A DNA stretch of 9,977 nt. It comes from Actinomycetes bacterium (GTDB lineage: Bacteria > Actinomycetota > Acidimicrobiia > Acidimicrobiales > Acidimicrobiaceae). How positions within the stretch are numbered: the stretch's first letter is position 1; the number at the start of each line of letters is the position of its first letter. Location of the stretch: positions 1 through 9,977 of the forward strand of contig JAJYFX010000035.1 of NCBI GenBank assembly GCA_021785315.1. The letters run 5' to 3'. Of this stretch, positions 1 through 6,561 are shown piece after piece. The position numbers were made by a program, and so were the translations under genes. Below the pieces are notes generated by a model that saw only the letters and a list, made by a program, of their open reading frames with translations, had not been told where the DNA came from and searched no databases.

Positions 1-803
1 TTACGGTAACCCCAAAGAACGTGATGCAAATACCGCAGATCATAAAGGATTGCCACTCTATGGGATTCGGCATGTTCTCATTTCAGCCCGCTGCATTTGT
101 AGGTAATGCGCGCCGTTGGAAGGAAGACTATTCCGTACTGGATCCCGATGTGATCTGGTCAAAGATCGAGGAGGGAGTAGGTGTCAAGCTGCCCTACAAG
201 ATTTTTCAAATAGGAGACTTTCGCTGCAATCGAACGGCTTTTGGATTTTATGCAGGTGACAAATGGTATCCGGTGCTTGACGAAGACAGCAATAGTGACC
301 TCTCTGCCCGGGATGAGTTTCTCAGGTATCTAGGCGGGGTTCACTGGAGCGCTCCGTTACCACTGCTTTTGGCTCGTCTGGCGCGCGCTGCCTTTGCCCA
401 ACCGCACCTCATTTGGGTAACGCTTGGATGGCTTAACAGAACTGTGCACAGAATTGGCGGTTGGCCTAAGGCAATCAGGGCATTGGCATCTAAACAGGTA
501 ATCCCCGTCACCTTTGTGATGCACCGTTTTATGGATGCCGAGGATGTACGGCCAGCCTGGGACATGCTCAAAAAAGGCGTAATGAGCGACGACATCGTGA
601 TCCGCGAGACCCAGGAGCGACTCCAGTCGTGCTTCTATGGTATGGCCCACCCAGAGAGTGACGAAGTCGTTCCAGCTTGCGTTCAGCATTCGGTGTTGGA
701 TCCCGTTGAAAATACTGCACTTGCCCAACTCCTGCCATTACCCCATGTGAGGAAAGTTTCAGAGGAATCTCCACCCCTGTCCAGTGCTGTCGGGGAGCCA
801 TAA
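1..803 (+). CDS. Radical SAM family protein, C-terminal part (5' end outside window)
   Basis: The frame is open from the left edge, with the first whole codon at 3 (TVTPKN), so the GTG at 21 and ATG at 24 are internal and the true start lies upstream. About 267 residues are visible. The stretch SMGFGMFSFQPAAFVGN is typical of the late barrel strands of a group of actinobacterial radical SAM proteins. It is followed by a family-typical C-terminal region with RCNRTAFGFY, GGVHW, TFVMHRFMDA and ACVQHSVLDP. The CxxxCxxC iron-sulfur motif that would prove the family must lie before the window. Scattered cysteines are present, but the cysteine-rich C-terminal domain of ArsS is absent, so this is probably not ArsS. 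The TAA stop overlaps the ATG of the phosphorylase (TAATG), making it part of the operon that runs to about 6440. By context it may generate the 5'-deoxyadenosyl-type intermediate used downstream; that is inference. Family call fairly sure, substrate unknown. Confidence 0.75.
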   Translation, partial: TVTPKNVMQIPQIIKDCHSMGFGMFSFQPAAFVGNARRWKEDYSVLDPDVIWSKIEEGVGVKLPYKIFQIGDFRCNRTAFGFYAGDKWYPVLDEDSNSDLSARDEFLRYLGGVHWSAPLPLLLARLARAAFAQPHLIWVTLGWLNRTVHRIGGWPKAIRALASKQVIPVTFVMHRFMDAEDVRPAWDMLKKGVMSDDIVIRETQERLQSCFYGMAHPESDEVVPACVQHSVLDPVENTALAQLLPLPHVRKVSEESPPLSSAVGEP

Positions 804-1594
804 TGATCGGCATCATTTCCGGCTCGGGCATAAACAGTTGGCCAGCATTGGAAGACAGGGAACTTAGGACCTTTCGTACAAAATATGGTGAGGTGGAGAT
901 ATCCATGGGACGCTTTGCTGGTGAAGACGTGGCGCATCTGACCCGGCATGGACATGGGCATGTCCGATTGTCCAATCATGTAAATCATCGCGCCAACATT
1001 GCCGCTCTTGATGAAGCCGGGGTGGATGCGATTATCTCGCTTAGCGTCTGCGGGGCTGTCGGGGCTAATCTTCCACTTGGATCAGTGGTAGTGTTCGACG
1101 ACTTTTACTTTCCTTCAAACAGGCTTCCAGATGGAACCATCTGCACCTGGTATGAGACGCCAGGAGATCCACAACGTGGGCACTGGATTTTTGAGCAGCC
1201 GTTCAGTGCGGAGTTGCGTGAACTGCTGATAGCTGCCGGAAACGATCTCGGCCTTGAGCTTGTTGGCAAAGGCTGCTATGGCCATGTGGACGGACCCCGG
1301 TTCAATTCACGAGTCGAGATAGCCGCTCTTCACGCCTGTGGGGTGAGCGCCATCAGCCAAACAGCTGGACCGGAGATCGTCCTCGCCGGAGAACTTCATC
1401 TGCCGTTTGCCCTGATTGGCTTTATCACCGACTATGCAAACGGCGTGGTTCATGAACCCCAACCGGCATCTGAAATCGCTGAGGCGATAGCACGAAGCAG
1501 TAAAGTGCTCGCCTCTCTTGTCGGGCAAACCTTGCTCAAGTTGAAAAGTCAGGTCATTCGTTCCAGTGGATTTGTCTACAGGTTTGAGTCATGA
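803..1594 (+). CDS. MTAP/PNP-family purine nucleoside phosphorylase
   Basis: This 263-residue protein is the usual length for the trimeric PNP/MTAP family, which cleaves purine (5'-modified) nucleosides with phosphate to free base and sugar 1-phosphate in the cytoplasm. Family landmarks appear in order: glycine-rich phosphate loop GIISGSG (3-9), RHGHGH (48-53), VNHRAN (60-65), the strand ending SVCGAVG (81-87), GPRF (164-167) with E172, the ribose-site segment (183-191) and TDYANG (209-214). Two positions are unusual. The MTxxPE-type motif of MTAP/PNP reads QTAGPE, with Gln186 replacing the usual Met. The TDYD of MTAP reads TDYA, removing one of the two Asp residues associated with adenine recognition. 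Base and 5'-group specificity therefore cannot be assumed. The start is ATG 803, with GGGGAG at 792-797 and 5 nt spacing. It sits between a radical SAM gene and two glycosyltransferases, which suggests that it removes the base from a 5'-deoxyadenosyl-derived intermediate (inference). Confidence 0.88.
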   Translation: MIGIISGSGINSWPALEDRELRTFRTKYGEVEISMGRFAGEDVAHLTRHGHGHVRLSNHVNHRANIAALDEAGVDAIISLSVCGAVGANLPLGSVVVFDDFYFPSNRLPDGTICTWYETPGDPQRGHWIFEQPFSAELRELLIAAGNDLGLELVGKGCYGHVDGPRFNSRVEIAALHACGVSAISQTAGPEIVLAGELHLPFALIGFITDYANGVVHEPQPASEIAEAIARSSKVLASLVGQTLLKLKSQVIRSSGFVYRFES

Positions 1595-2280
1595 AAACCT
1601 CTCCAGCAATAGTGATAATGGCCAAGGCACCAAGGCCCGGATCAGTAAAGACTAGGCTCGCGTCGATGCTCGGCGCCGTTCGCTGCAGCGAGCTACAAGA
1701 ACAGCTGATCCGTCAGGCTGTCTCGCTCGCCACCTTGGTCGCACCTACCTATGTCTCCTTCGACCCCATCGATGCAGACGGCGAGATGAGACAGCTGGTG
1801 GCAGATGAAGTGGCTATGTTTGTTCAACACGGGATGAACATCGGTGAGCGCATGGCCAATGCCGTTGAAGAGGTCTTCGCGCTTAACAACGGTCCGGTAT
1901 TGGTAATCGGAACCGATGTTCCTACCTTGAAAGAGCACCACCTCAGGGCCGCGTTCGCTGCGCTCGATTTTGGCCATGATGTTGTCTTTGGCCCGGCATA
2001 CGACGGCGGTTACTACCTGGCCGGGTTATCCAAGCCGATCCGAGGGCTTTTCGATATCGATCCGACTCTATGGAGTGGACCAGGAGCACTTGAGGCGAGC
2101 ATCGAAGCGGCCAGGCACTTGTGCCTTAGCATAGCAACGGTCCAAAAGTTACGCGATCTTGATACCTCCGATGACGCAGCGGCAATGCTAGCTGAAGGCA
2201 ACCTCTCCCTCGAACTTCGTGAAATATTAGATCCGAAGCCTCTTTCCATCGTTGTTAGGATTACAAGTGACGGCGAGTGA
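1591..2280 (+). CDS. TIGR04282-type transferase (DUF2064), arsenosugar-cluster family
   Basis: A 229-residue protein with a nucleotidyltransferase/GT-A-like fold. Recognisable family blocks are KAPRPGSVKTRL at 12-23 (nucleotide-binding entry), QHGMNIGERM, VIGTDVPTL (the GTD metal/nucleotide site), VFGPAYDGGYYLAGL and the LWSG segment. Together these are the signature of the DUF2064 family known as TIGR04282. That family was defined as rSAM/selenodomain-associated transferase 1 and is now named for arsenosugar biosynthesis clusters. Its biochemical reaction is not established as far as I know; a sugar-nucleotide or glycosyl transfer role is inferred from the fold. The ATG overlaps the phosphorylase stop as ATGA, and there is only a weak ribosome site (AGGTTTGAG), so translation is probably coupled. 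The next gene, the TIGR04283-type partner, overlaps its 3' end, which is the usual pairing of these two families. Confidence 0.88.
   Translation: MKTSPAIVIMAKAPRPGSVKTRLASMLGAVRCSELQEQLIRQAVSLATLVAPTYVSFDPIDADGEMRQLVADEVAMFVQHGMNIGERMANAVEEVFALNNGPVLVIGTDVPTLKEHHLRAAFAALDFGHDVVFGPAYDGGYYLAGLSKPIRGLFDIDPTLWSGPGALEASIEAARHLCLSIATVQKLRDLDTSDDAAAMLAEGNLSLELREILDPKPLSIVVRITSDGE
2257..2260 (+). promoter_or_regulatory. Ribosome binding site deciding the glycosyltransferase start
   Basis: AGGA lies 6 nt before a GTG at 2267. The alternative TTG at 2252, which would lengthen the protein by five residues, has no purine-rich sequence before it. The GTG is therefore preferred and overlaps the preceding gene by 14 nt. 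Confidence 0.55.
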
Positions 2281-3136
2281 CCGGCTGAGTAGATTCAAAC
2301 GTAAGCCAACCACCCCCTCGGTCTCGATAATCGTGCCAGTGCTAAACGAGTCCTTGAACATCGTGGGAAGCATCCAGAGGATTAGCAGAGACTTTCCTGG
2401 TTGCGAACTGATCGTGGTGGACGGCGGCAGTAGCGACAATAGCGTGGAATTGGCGTCACAGTACGCAAAGGTAATTACTTCTGAACCAGGAAGAGCACTC
2501 CAGATGAACACTGGGGCCATGGCAGCGTCTGCCGAGGTACTTTGGTTTATCCACGCAGATGTCGAAGTTGATGCCAGCGCACTCCATCAGATCAGGGAGG
2601 CTCTCGAAAATGAAGAAGTTGTCGGTGGTGGCTTGTCGCTCCGATTCGAAAAAAGGAGCTTTGGCCTTCTGTATCTTTCCTGGAGTTCGAACCTTCGAGC
2701 AAAATACCTCCACTGGATCTTTGGGGACCAGTCACTTTTTGTCCGTAGAAGCGTGTTTGATGCGATTGGACAGTTTTCGGACCTTCCAATTTTTGAAGAC
2801 ATGGAGCTGTCGAGAAGACTTCACAAATCTGGAGAGCTTGTTCTTGTAAGAGCGACATCGCGGGCTTCTGCGCGTCGTTTTGTCACGCATGGGACCTGGT
2901 CGATGATTGTGTTGATGCAGCATTTGAAGGTCCTTTACTTTCTGGGAGTCGATCCGGAGATCATCCGGGATAAGTATCTGGCCGGTCCGAGCTCGTTGAT
3001 GACCCGATTAACCAAAAGGTCAAGTTCTCTTGTGTGCGGCCAGGTGCGATGGCCTTTGAAACGTGCCGGCTTTTTGCCTTTCCGCAATTACATTGTTCGA
3101 CCCATTTTCCGTCACTTGAGAAAGGAAAGAGTCTGA
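2267..3136 (+). CDS. TIGR04283-type family 2 glycosyltransferase, arsenosugar-cluster family
   Basis: A 289-residue GT2 (GT-A fold) enzyme. From the GTG start it shows SVSIIVPVLNES (19-30), LIVVDGGSSDNS (48-59), QMNTGAMAA (79-87), the DxD-equivalent HAD (96-98), GDQSLFVRR (153-161), the acceptor-side ED pair in IFEDMELSRRL (175-185) and YFLGVDP. These match the TIGR04283 family (rSAM/selenodomain-associated transferase 2), now named an arsenosugar biosynthesis glycosyltransferase from its genomic neighbourhood. Family members are usually shorter, about 220-240 residues from memory. This one carries a basic C-terminal extension of roughly 50 residues after YFLGVDP, with no feature I recognise. 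It overlaps the TIGR04282-type gene by 14 nt and is followed after 2 nt by the transporter gene. Donor and acceptor are unknown; by context it would glycosylate or elaborate the sugar released by the phosphorylase. The family call is strong, the substrate inferred. Confidence 0.88.
   Translation: MTASDRLSRFKRKPTTPSVSIIVPVLNESLNIVGSIQRISRDFPGCELIVVDGGSSDNSVELASQYAKVITSEPGRALQMNTGAMAASAEVLWFIHADVEVDASALHQIREALENEEVVGGGLSLRFEKRSFGLLYLSWSSNLRAKYLHWIFGDQSLFVRRSVFDAIGQFSDLPIFEDMELSRRLHKSGELVLVRATSRASARRFVTHGTWSMIVLMQHLKVLYFLGVDPEIIRDKYLAGPSSLMTRLTKRSSSLVCGQVRWPLKRAGFLPFRNYIVRPIFRHLRKERV
3122..3131 (+). promoter_or_regulatory. Ribosome binding site deciding the MFS TTG start
   Basis: The purine run AAGGAAAGAG ends 7 nt before TTG 3139, which is 2 nt after the stop of the glycosyltransferase. 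The longer reading from ATG 3034 would overlap that glycosyltransferase by about 100 nt with hydrophilic sequence atypical of an MFS N-terminus, so the TTG is preferred. Confidence 0.55.
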
Positions 3137-3138
3137 CC

Positions 3139-4557
3139 TTGAAGAATTTGACCCAAGCTGAGGTTGGAACACGTCTTGATCGACTCAAATGGAGCCATTT
3201 TCACACGACGATTCTGGTCGCGCTGGGAGCCGGATGGCTGTTCGACTCGTTCGAGGTACAGATGTTTTCGAGCGCGGTCGGTCCACTTGGAAATTATTTT
3301 GGTGCCTCAGTTTTTGAGCGTGACGCCATTTTGGCGGTATGGCTTGGAGGCATCCTCTTAGGTGCCTTATCCGGCGGGCGGCTCACAGATAGATTTGGGC
3401 GCAGGAGGCTATTTGTAGCGACTTTGATCTGGTATGCGGGTTTTACGATGTTGACCGGACTCAGTCCTGCCCTCGGATACGTATATCTATTTAGATTTCT
3501 TGCGGCCCTTGGAGTTGGTGCTGAATATGCGATCGTCAATGCCGCTATCTCGGAGCTGATCCCCGCCCGTGTCCGGGGCAAAGCGAACGCTGTAGTCATG
3601 AATTTCTGGCCAATCGGTGCAATTGTTGCCGGAATCCTCTCGTTCTTTGTTCTGGACACCTTTGCAGTTAGTGATGCTCTTTCATGGCGTTACCTATTCG
3701 TCTTTGGCGGTGCCATCGCGTTGGCGGTGCTACTCTTTCGTCGCAGGATACCCGAATCGCCCCGCTGGCTTGTTTCTCAAGGTCGTTTCGAAGAGGCAGA
3801 AACAATTCTTTCAAAACTTGAATCACGAACTTTAGAGTCAAAGGATGAATCGCTCGTTCTCACCTTTGAAAGGCCGGTCCAAAATACTCCGCAGGGTTTG
3901 GTGGAGCTGATTCGCCACTATCCGGGACGACTTGCTCTGGGCGAGACATTGGATCTCGCGGAAGCATTCGGCTACTATGGTATCTTTGCGCTTCTTTCCG
4001 TGGTAGTGCTGCACGAGGTGAATATCTCAAACCGGCTTATCCCATTTTTCTACATCATAGGAAATGTCGGCGGCCTGGCTGGAGGATTGGTTATGACGGT
4101 CTTCTTCGACCGGATTGGCCACAGGTTGACAGTGGGTCTGTCCTATTTCGCAGCGGCTTTAGGGGTTGCCCTGCTTGCGCTGGCTACTTCGACCGGCAGC
4201 GGAACCTGGGTGACTCTAGCCTTCGTGATTGCCAATGGAGCGGGAACCGCTGCATGGACTTCGGCATACCCAACCTTTACCGAACTGTTCCCAACCCATT
4301 TACGTGGTATCGGGGTTGGAGCATCGGTAGCGGTTGGCCGAATCGGCGCAATTTTTGGCACCCTTATGTTGCCAGCAATTGCCACCAATTTGGGTGCTAC
4401 CGCGTCATATCTACTGGTGATAGCCTTTTGGGCAATCGGAGTGATCGCCATATCTTTGTTCTCATTGCGCGGCGGCATTGAAGCAGCGCGCCGACCTCTC
4501 GAAATGCTGTCAAAGGTAAGCCCCTCTTTATCTGTGCGCCGACAGGCGGAGGCATGA
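3139..4557 (+). CDS. MFS transporter, sugar-porter-like
   Basis: A 472-residue integral membrane protein of normal length for a 12-helix major facilitator. The loop 2-3 signature GGRLTDRFGRRRL is at 79-91, and a related loop FFDRIGHRL occurs in the second half. The cytoplasmic segment before the central loop reads PESPRWL (205-211) followed by a GRFEEAETIL helix, a hallmark of the sugar porter and related metabolite:H+ symporter groups. Hydrophobic helices alternate regularly on both sides of a central hydrophilic loop at about 205-265. Both the TTG start and its ribosome site support a coupled gene in the operon. By position between the glycosyltransferases and the phosphoesterase/radical SAM fusion, it probably exports the pathway product or imports a precursor; direction cannot be read from sequence. 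It does not look like ArsB, ArsK or ArsP. The family is certain, the substrate unknown. Confidence 0.9.
   Translation: MKNLTQAEVGTRLDRLKWSHFHTTILVALGAGWLFDSFEVQMFSSAVGPLGNYFGASVFERDAILAVWLGGILLGALSGGRLTDRFGRRRLFVATLIWYAGFTMLTGLSPALGYVYLFRFLAALGVGAEYAIVNAAISELIPARVRGKANAVVMNFWPIGAIVAGILSFFVLDTFAVSDALSWRYLFVFGGAIALAVLLFRRRIPESPRWLVSQGRFEEAETILSKLESRTLESKDESLVLTFERPVQNTPQGLVELIRHYPGRLALGETLDLAEAFGYYGIFALLSVVVLHEVNISNRLIPFFYIIGNVGGLAGGLVMTVFFDRIGHRLTVGLSYFAAALGVALLALATSTGSGTWVTLAFVIANGAGTAAWTSAYPTFTELFPTHLRGIGVGASVAVGRIGAIFGTLMLPAIATNLGATASYLLVIAFWAIGVIAISLFSLRGGIEAARRPLEMLSKVSPSLSVRRQAEA
4548..4552 (+). promoter_or_regulatory. Strong ribosome binding site for a TTG start
   Basis: GGAGG lies 6 nt before TTG 4559, and there is no in-frame ATG nearby. 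The site lies inside the end of the MFS gene, whose TGA (4555-4557) is one base before the TTG. This supports TTG as the true start of the fusion protein. Confidence 0.65.
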
Positions 4558-4558
4558 T

Positions 4559-6256
4559 TTGACCCACGAATCTATTTGTATCGCCGTTTGTGGTGGACCT
4601 TACTCCAATCCCTATGCATTGAGTGCTTTTGTAGAAGATGCTCGCCGCCGTGGCTGTGTCCGCCTGTACTGTCTGGGCGATCTTGGCGGCTTCGGAGCAG
4701 AAGTCGACCGCATATGGCCAGAACTTCTGACGCATTCGATAACCTGTGTCGCAGGGAACTACGACGTTGCCATTTCTCGAGGCGACCCTGACTGTGGTTG
4801 CGGGTATCGCGACCCGCGCGACAACGAATTTGCTCAGCTCATATACGACTACACCCGCAATCATACCAGTCCTGAGTTTGCTAAGTGGATGGGCCAACTC
4901 CCCACTGAAAGACGAGAGAATCTAATCGGGCACGATGTGCATTTTGTGCACGGCTCGCCGTTAGCCCTAAATGATTTCTGGTGGGAGTCACTTTCAGATG
5001 AGGAACATCTGGAGCGGGTTTCCGCTAGTGGAGCGGACGTCATCTGCTGTACTCATAGCGGTCTTCCATGGCAACGGCAAGTGGGATCCACTCTGGTTGT
5101 CAACGTGGGAGTAATCGGAAAACCTGCCAATGATGGAGACAAAAAAGTATGGTATGGAATCCTGGAATTCTCCGCCGGCCGTGTAGAAGCACAACTCATC
5201 GCCCTCAACTATGATTGGAAGGCCCAAGCCGGTTCGATGCGTGATTCAGGGATACCGGAGCCATTCGTAGAGACGATAGAGAGCGGATGGTGGACCACAT
5301 GCCTCGAAGTACTCCCTCCAGCTGAACGCGCCAGAGGAAAGTTTCATCTGTATAGTTCCTCGCTGCCCCACTCCTTCGAGTCAGTAGGCGGAACATGGGG
5401 GGAGCCCGATTTGGTGGAAGATGATGACGACAAGCTTTCCGTCGTTCCACTATTTGGGACATTGTATTTTCCCAGACGGCTGTGGATATACACCAACTTT
5501 CATTGCAATCTGAAGTGCGATTACTGCGCAGTCGGGTCATCGCCGCAAGCAAAGAGACGCCTTATGCAAAGCGGGCGTTTTCGTGAACTCATTGACGAAG
5601 CAGTTTCCGAAGGTTTTACGGAAATATATCTCACGGGCGGCGAACCTCTCCTGCACCCAAATATCTGCGAGTTTCTTGATTACGCGACAGACCAGATTCC
5701 AACGGTGGTGCTGACCAATGCCATTCTGCTAAAAGGCAGCCGCCTCGAAAGGTTTGCTCCACTGGCTCAAAAACAAAGGCTGGTAGTGCAAACATCCCTT
5801 GATGGAGTCCGGCCAGATACCCATGACCTCCATAGAGGAAAGGGATCGTGGATTCGTACCAAGGAAGGGATCCATCATTTTGTTCAACTTGGATTTGAAG
5901 TCCGCGTAGCGATGACGGATACGCCAGAAAACACCCATGAGATTGAAGAAGTTTCCCAGTTGCTCGGCGTAATTGGCATCAAACCAGAGAATTTTATGGT
6001 GCGTCCGCTTCTAAGACGCGGCTTCTCAGACGACGGCCTTGAAATCGGATCCGAAAACACAATTCCCGAACTGACCGTAACGCAAGACGGAGTTTATTGG
6101 CATCCTGCCGGCGCAGATGCTGAATCTAGTACGGACATGCTTCTCGCAAGTGGAGAAGTATCGTTATCCAAAGCCAAGCAATTGGTGATAGAGAGATTTT
6201 TTATGGCTCGGCTGAGAGACGGCAGTCTGCCACGCGTATACCGATGTGCTGTGTGA
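4559..6256 (+). CDS. Degenerate metallophosphoesterase-like / radical SAM fusion protein
   Basis: This frame encodes 565 residues. Residues 5-215 resemble the YfcE/calcineurin-like phosphoesterase fold, with LGDLGGFG (D41), GNYD (66-69), VHGSP (H131), THSG (165-168) and the closing VNVGVIGKPANDG segment. Several metal-site residues differ from the family pattern. The usual DxH is GPY (13-15), GNHD is GNYD, and GHTH reads THSG. A CGC pair (C79, C81) is inserted after GNYD. After a linker at about 215-305 comes a radical SAM domain with CNLKCDYC (C316, C320, C323) to hold a 4Fe-4S cluster, and TGGEP (359-363) for SAM binding. The protein ends abruptly at RCAV, where a cysteine-rich continuation exists in the +1 frame (see the next feature). 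The start is a TTG 1 nt after the MFS stop. Domain calls are strong. The substrate is unknown, and whether the first domain is catalytic is doubtful. Confidence 0.88.
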   Translation: MTHESICIAVCGGPYSNPYALSAFVEDARRRGCVRLYCLGDLGGFGAEVDRIWPELLTHSITCVAGNYDVAISRGDPDCGCGYRDPRDNEFAQLIYDYTRNHTSPEFAKWMGQLPTERRENLIGHDVHFVHGSPLALNDFWWESLSDEEHLERVSASGADVICCTHSGLPWQRQVGSTLVVNVGVIGKPANDGDKKVWYGILEFSAGRVEAQLIALNYDWKAQAGSMRDSGIPEPFVETIESGWWTTCLEVLPPAERARGKFHLYSSSLPHSFESVGGTWGEPDLVEDDDDKLSVVPLFGTLYFPRRLWIYTNFHCNLKCDYCAVGSSPQAKRRLMQSGRFRELIDEAVSEGFTEIYLTGGEPLLHPNICEFLDYATDQIPTVVLTNAILLKGSRLERFAPLAQKQRLVVQTSLDGVRPDTHDLHRGKGSWIRTKEGIHHFVQLGFEVRVAMTDTPENTHEIEEVSQLLGVIGIKPENFMVRPLLRRGFSDDGLEIGSENTIPELTVTQDGVYWHPAGADAESSTDMLLASGEVSLSKAKQLVIERFFMARLRDGSLPRVYRCAV

Positions 6257-6440
6257 ATGCCACCAGAAGGCATGTACTCGGCATTTGACGTTCTTTATTG
6301 AAGGACTTACAAGACTGGACGGGGGGCGCGTTCGCACCATCGATTTCGGCCGAAAGCGAACACAGATAGCTCTTCGCCGGGGCCTGGCTGTCGGTCTATT
6401 GGCCGCAGGTGGACTTGAGCAATGTCTGGTACCGTACTGA
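6216..6440 (+). CDS. Likely C-terminal continuation of the radical SAM fusion in the +1 frame
   Basis: The frame one base ahead is open from 6216, after a TGA at 6213-6215, to a TGA at 6438-6440. Around the stop of the main frame (6254-6256) it reads CECHQKACTRHLTFFIEGL, then about 45 more residues ending GLEQCLVPY. Joined to the preceding RC of the main frame, this gives a C-x-C-x-C-H-x4-C cluster of the kind that binds an auxiliary iron-sulfur cluster or metal at the end of radical SAM proteins. The main frame by contrast ends unnaturally at RCAV. The combined product would be about 627 residues. Reading would have to skip one base somewhere in 6216-6253. The cause could be a true frameshift mutation, an assembly indel near 6242-6254, or programmed +1 frameshifting; sequence alone cannot decide. 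I see no start codon with a ribosome site that would make it a separate gene. Confidence 0.55.
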   Translation, partial: ETAVCHAYTDVLCECHQKACTRHLTFFIEGLTRLDGGRVRTIDFGRKRTQIALRRGLAVGLLAAGGLEQCLVPY

Positions 6441-6457
6441 TATCTTGTGACCCGCTT

Positions 6458-6493
6458 CAGTTATTTCTCGGTGTGTCCGACAAAGGATAACTG
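6458..6493. other. Hairpin just downstream of the operon's last stop
   Basis: CAGTTAT (6458-6464) pairs with ATAACTG (6487-6493), and inside it TCGG (6468-6471) pairs with CCGA (6477-6480) around a 5-nt loop. The element starts 18 nt after the stop at 6440, which suits a transcript-end or stabilising hairpin for the + strand operon. There is no U-tract after it on either strand, so it is not a standard intrinsic terminator. Confidence 0.4.
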
Positions 6494-6561
6494 CACTCTC
6501 TAGTTCGATATTAATGGTTACTCCAGTTGGGATTTCAGGTAACTAAGTATTTGAAACCCTG

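Noticed and set aside
1..803. First radical SAM protein as ArsS
   Set aside because: The ArsS C-terminal cysteine-rich (seleno) domain is absent, and the visible sequence fits a different actinobacterial radical SAM group.
3034..3138. Longer N-terminus of the MFS transporter from ATG 3034
   Set aside because: It would overlap the glycosyltransferase by about 100 nt with sequence unlike an MFS N-terminus. TTG 3139 has a good ribosome site.
6254..6256. TGA read as selenocysteine in the radical SAM fusion
   Set aside because: In-frame readthrough adds only about 14 residues before the next stop and they lack family character, whereas the +1 frame gives a cysteine-rich continuation. The small hairpin after the TGA is too short to argue for a SECIS element.
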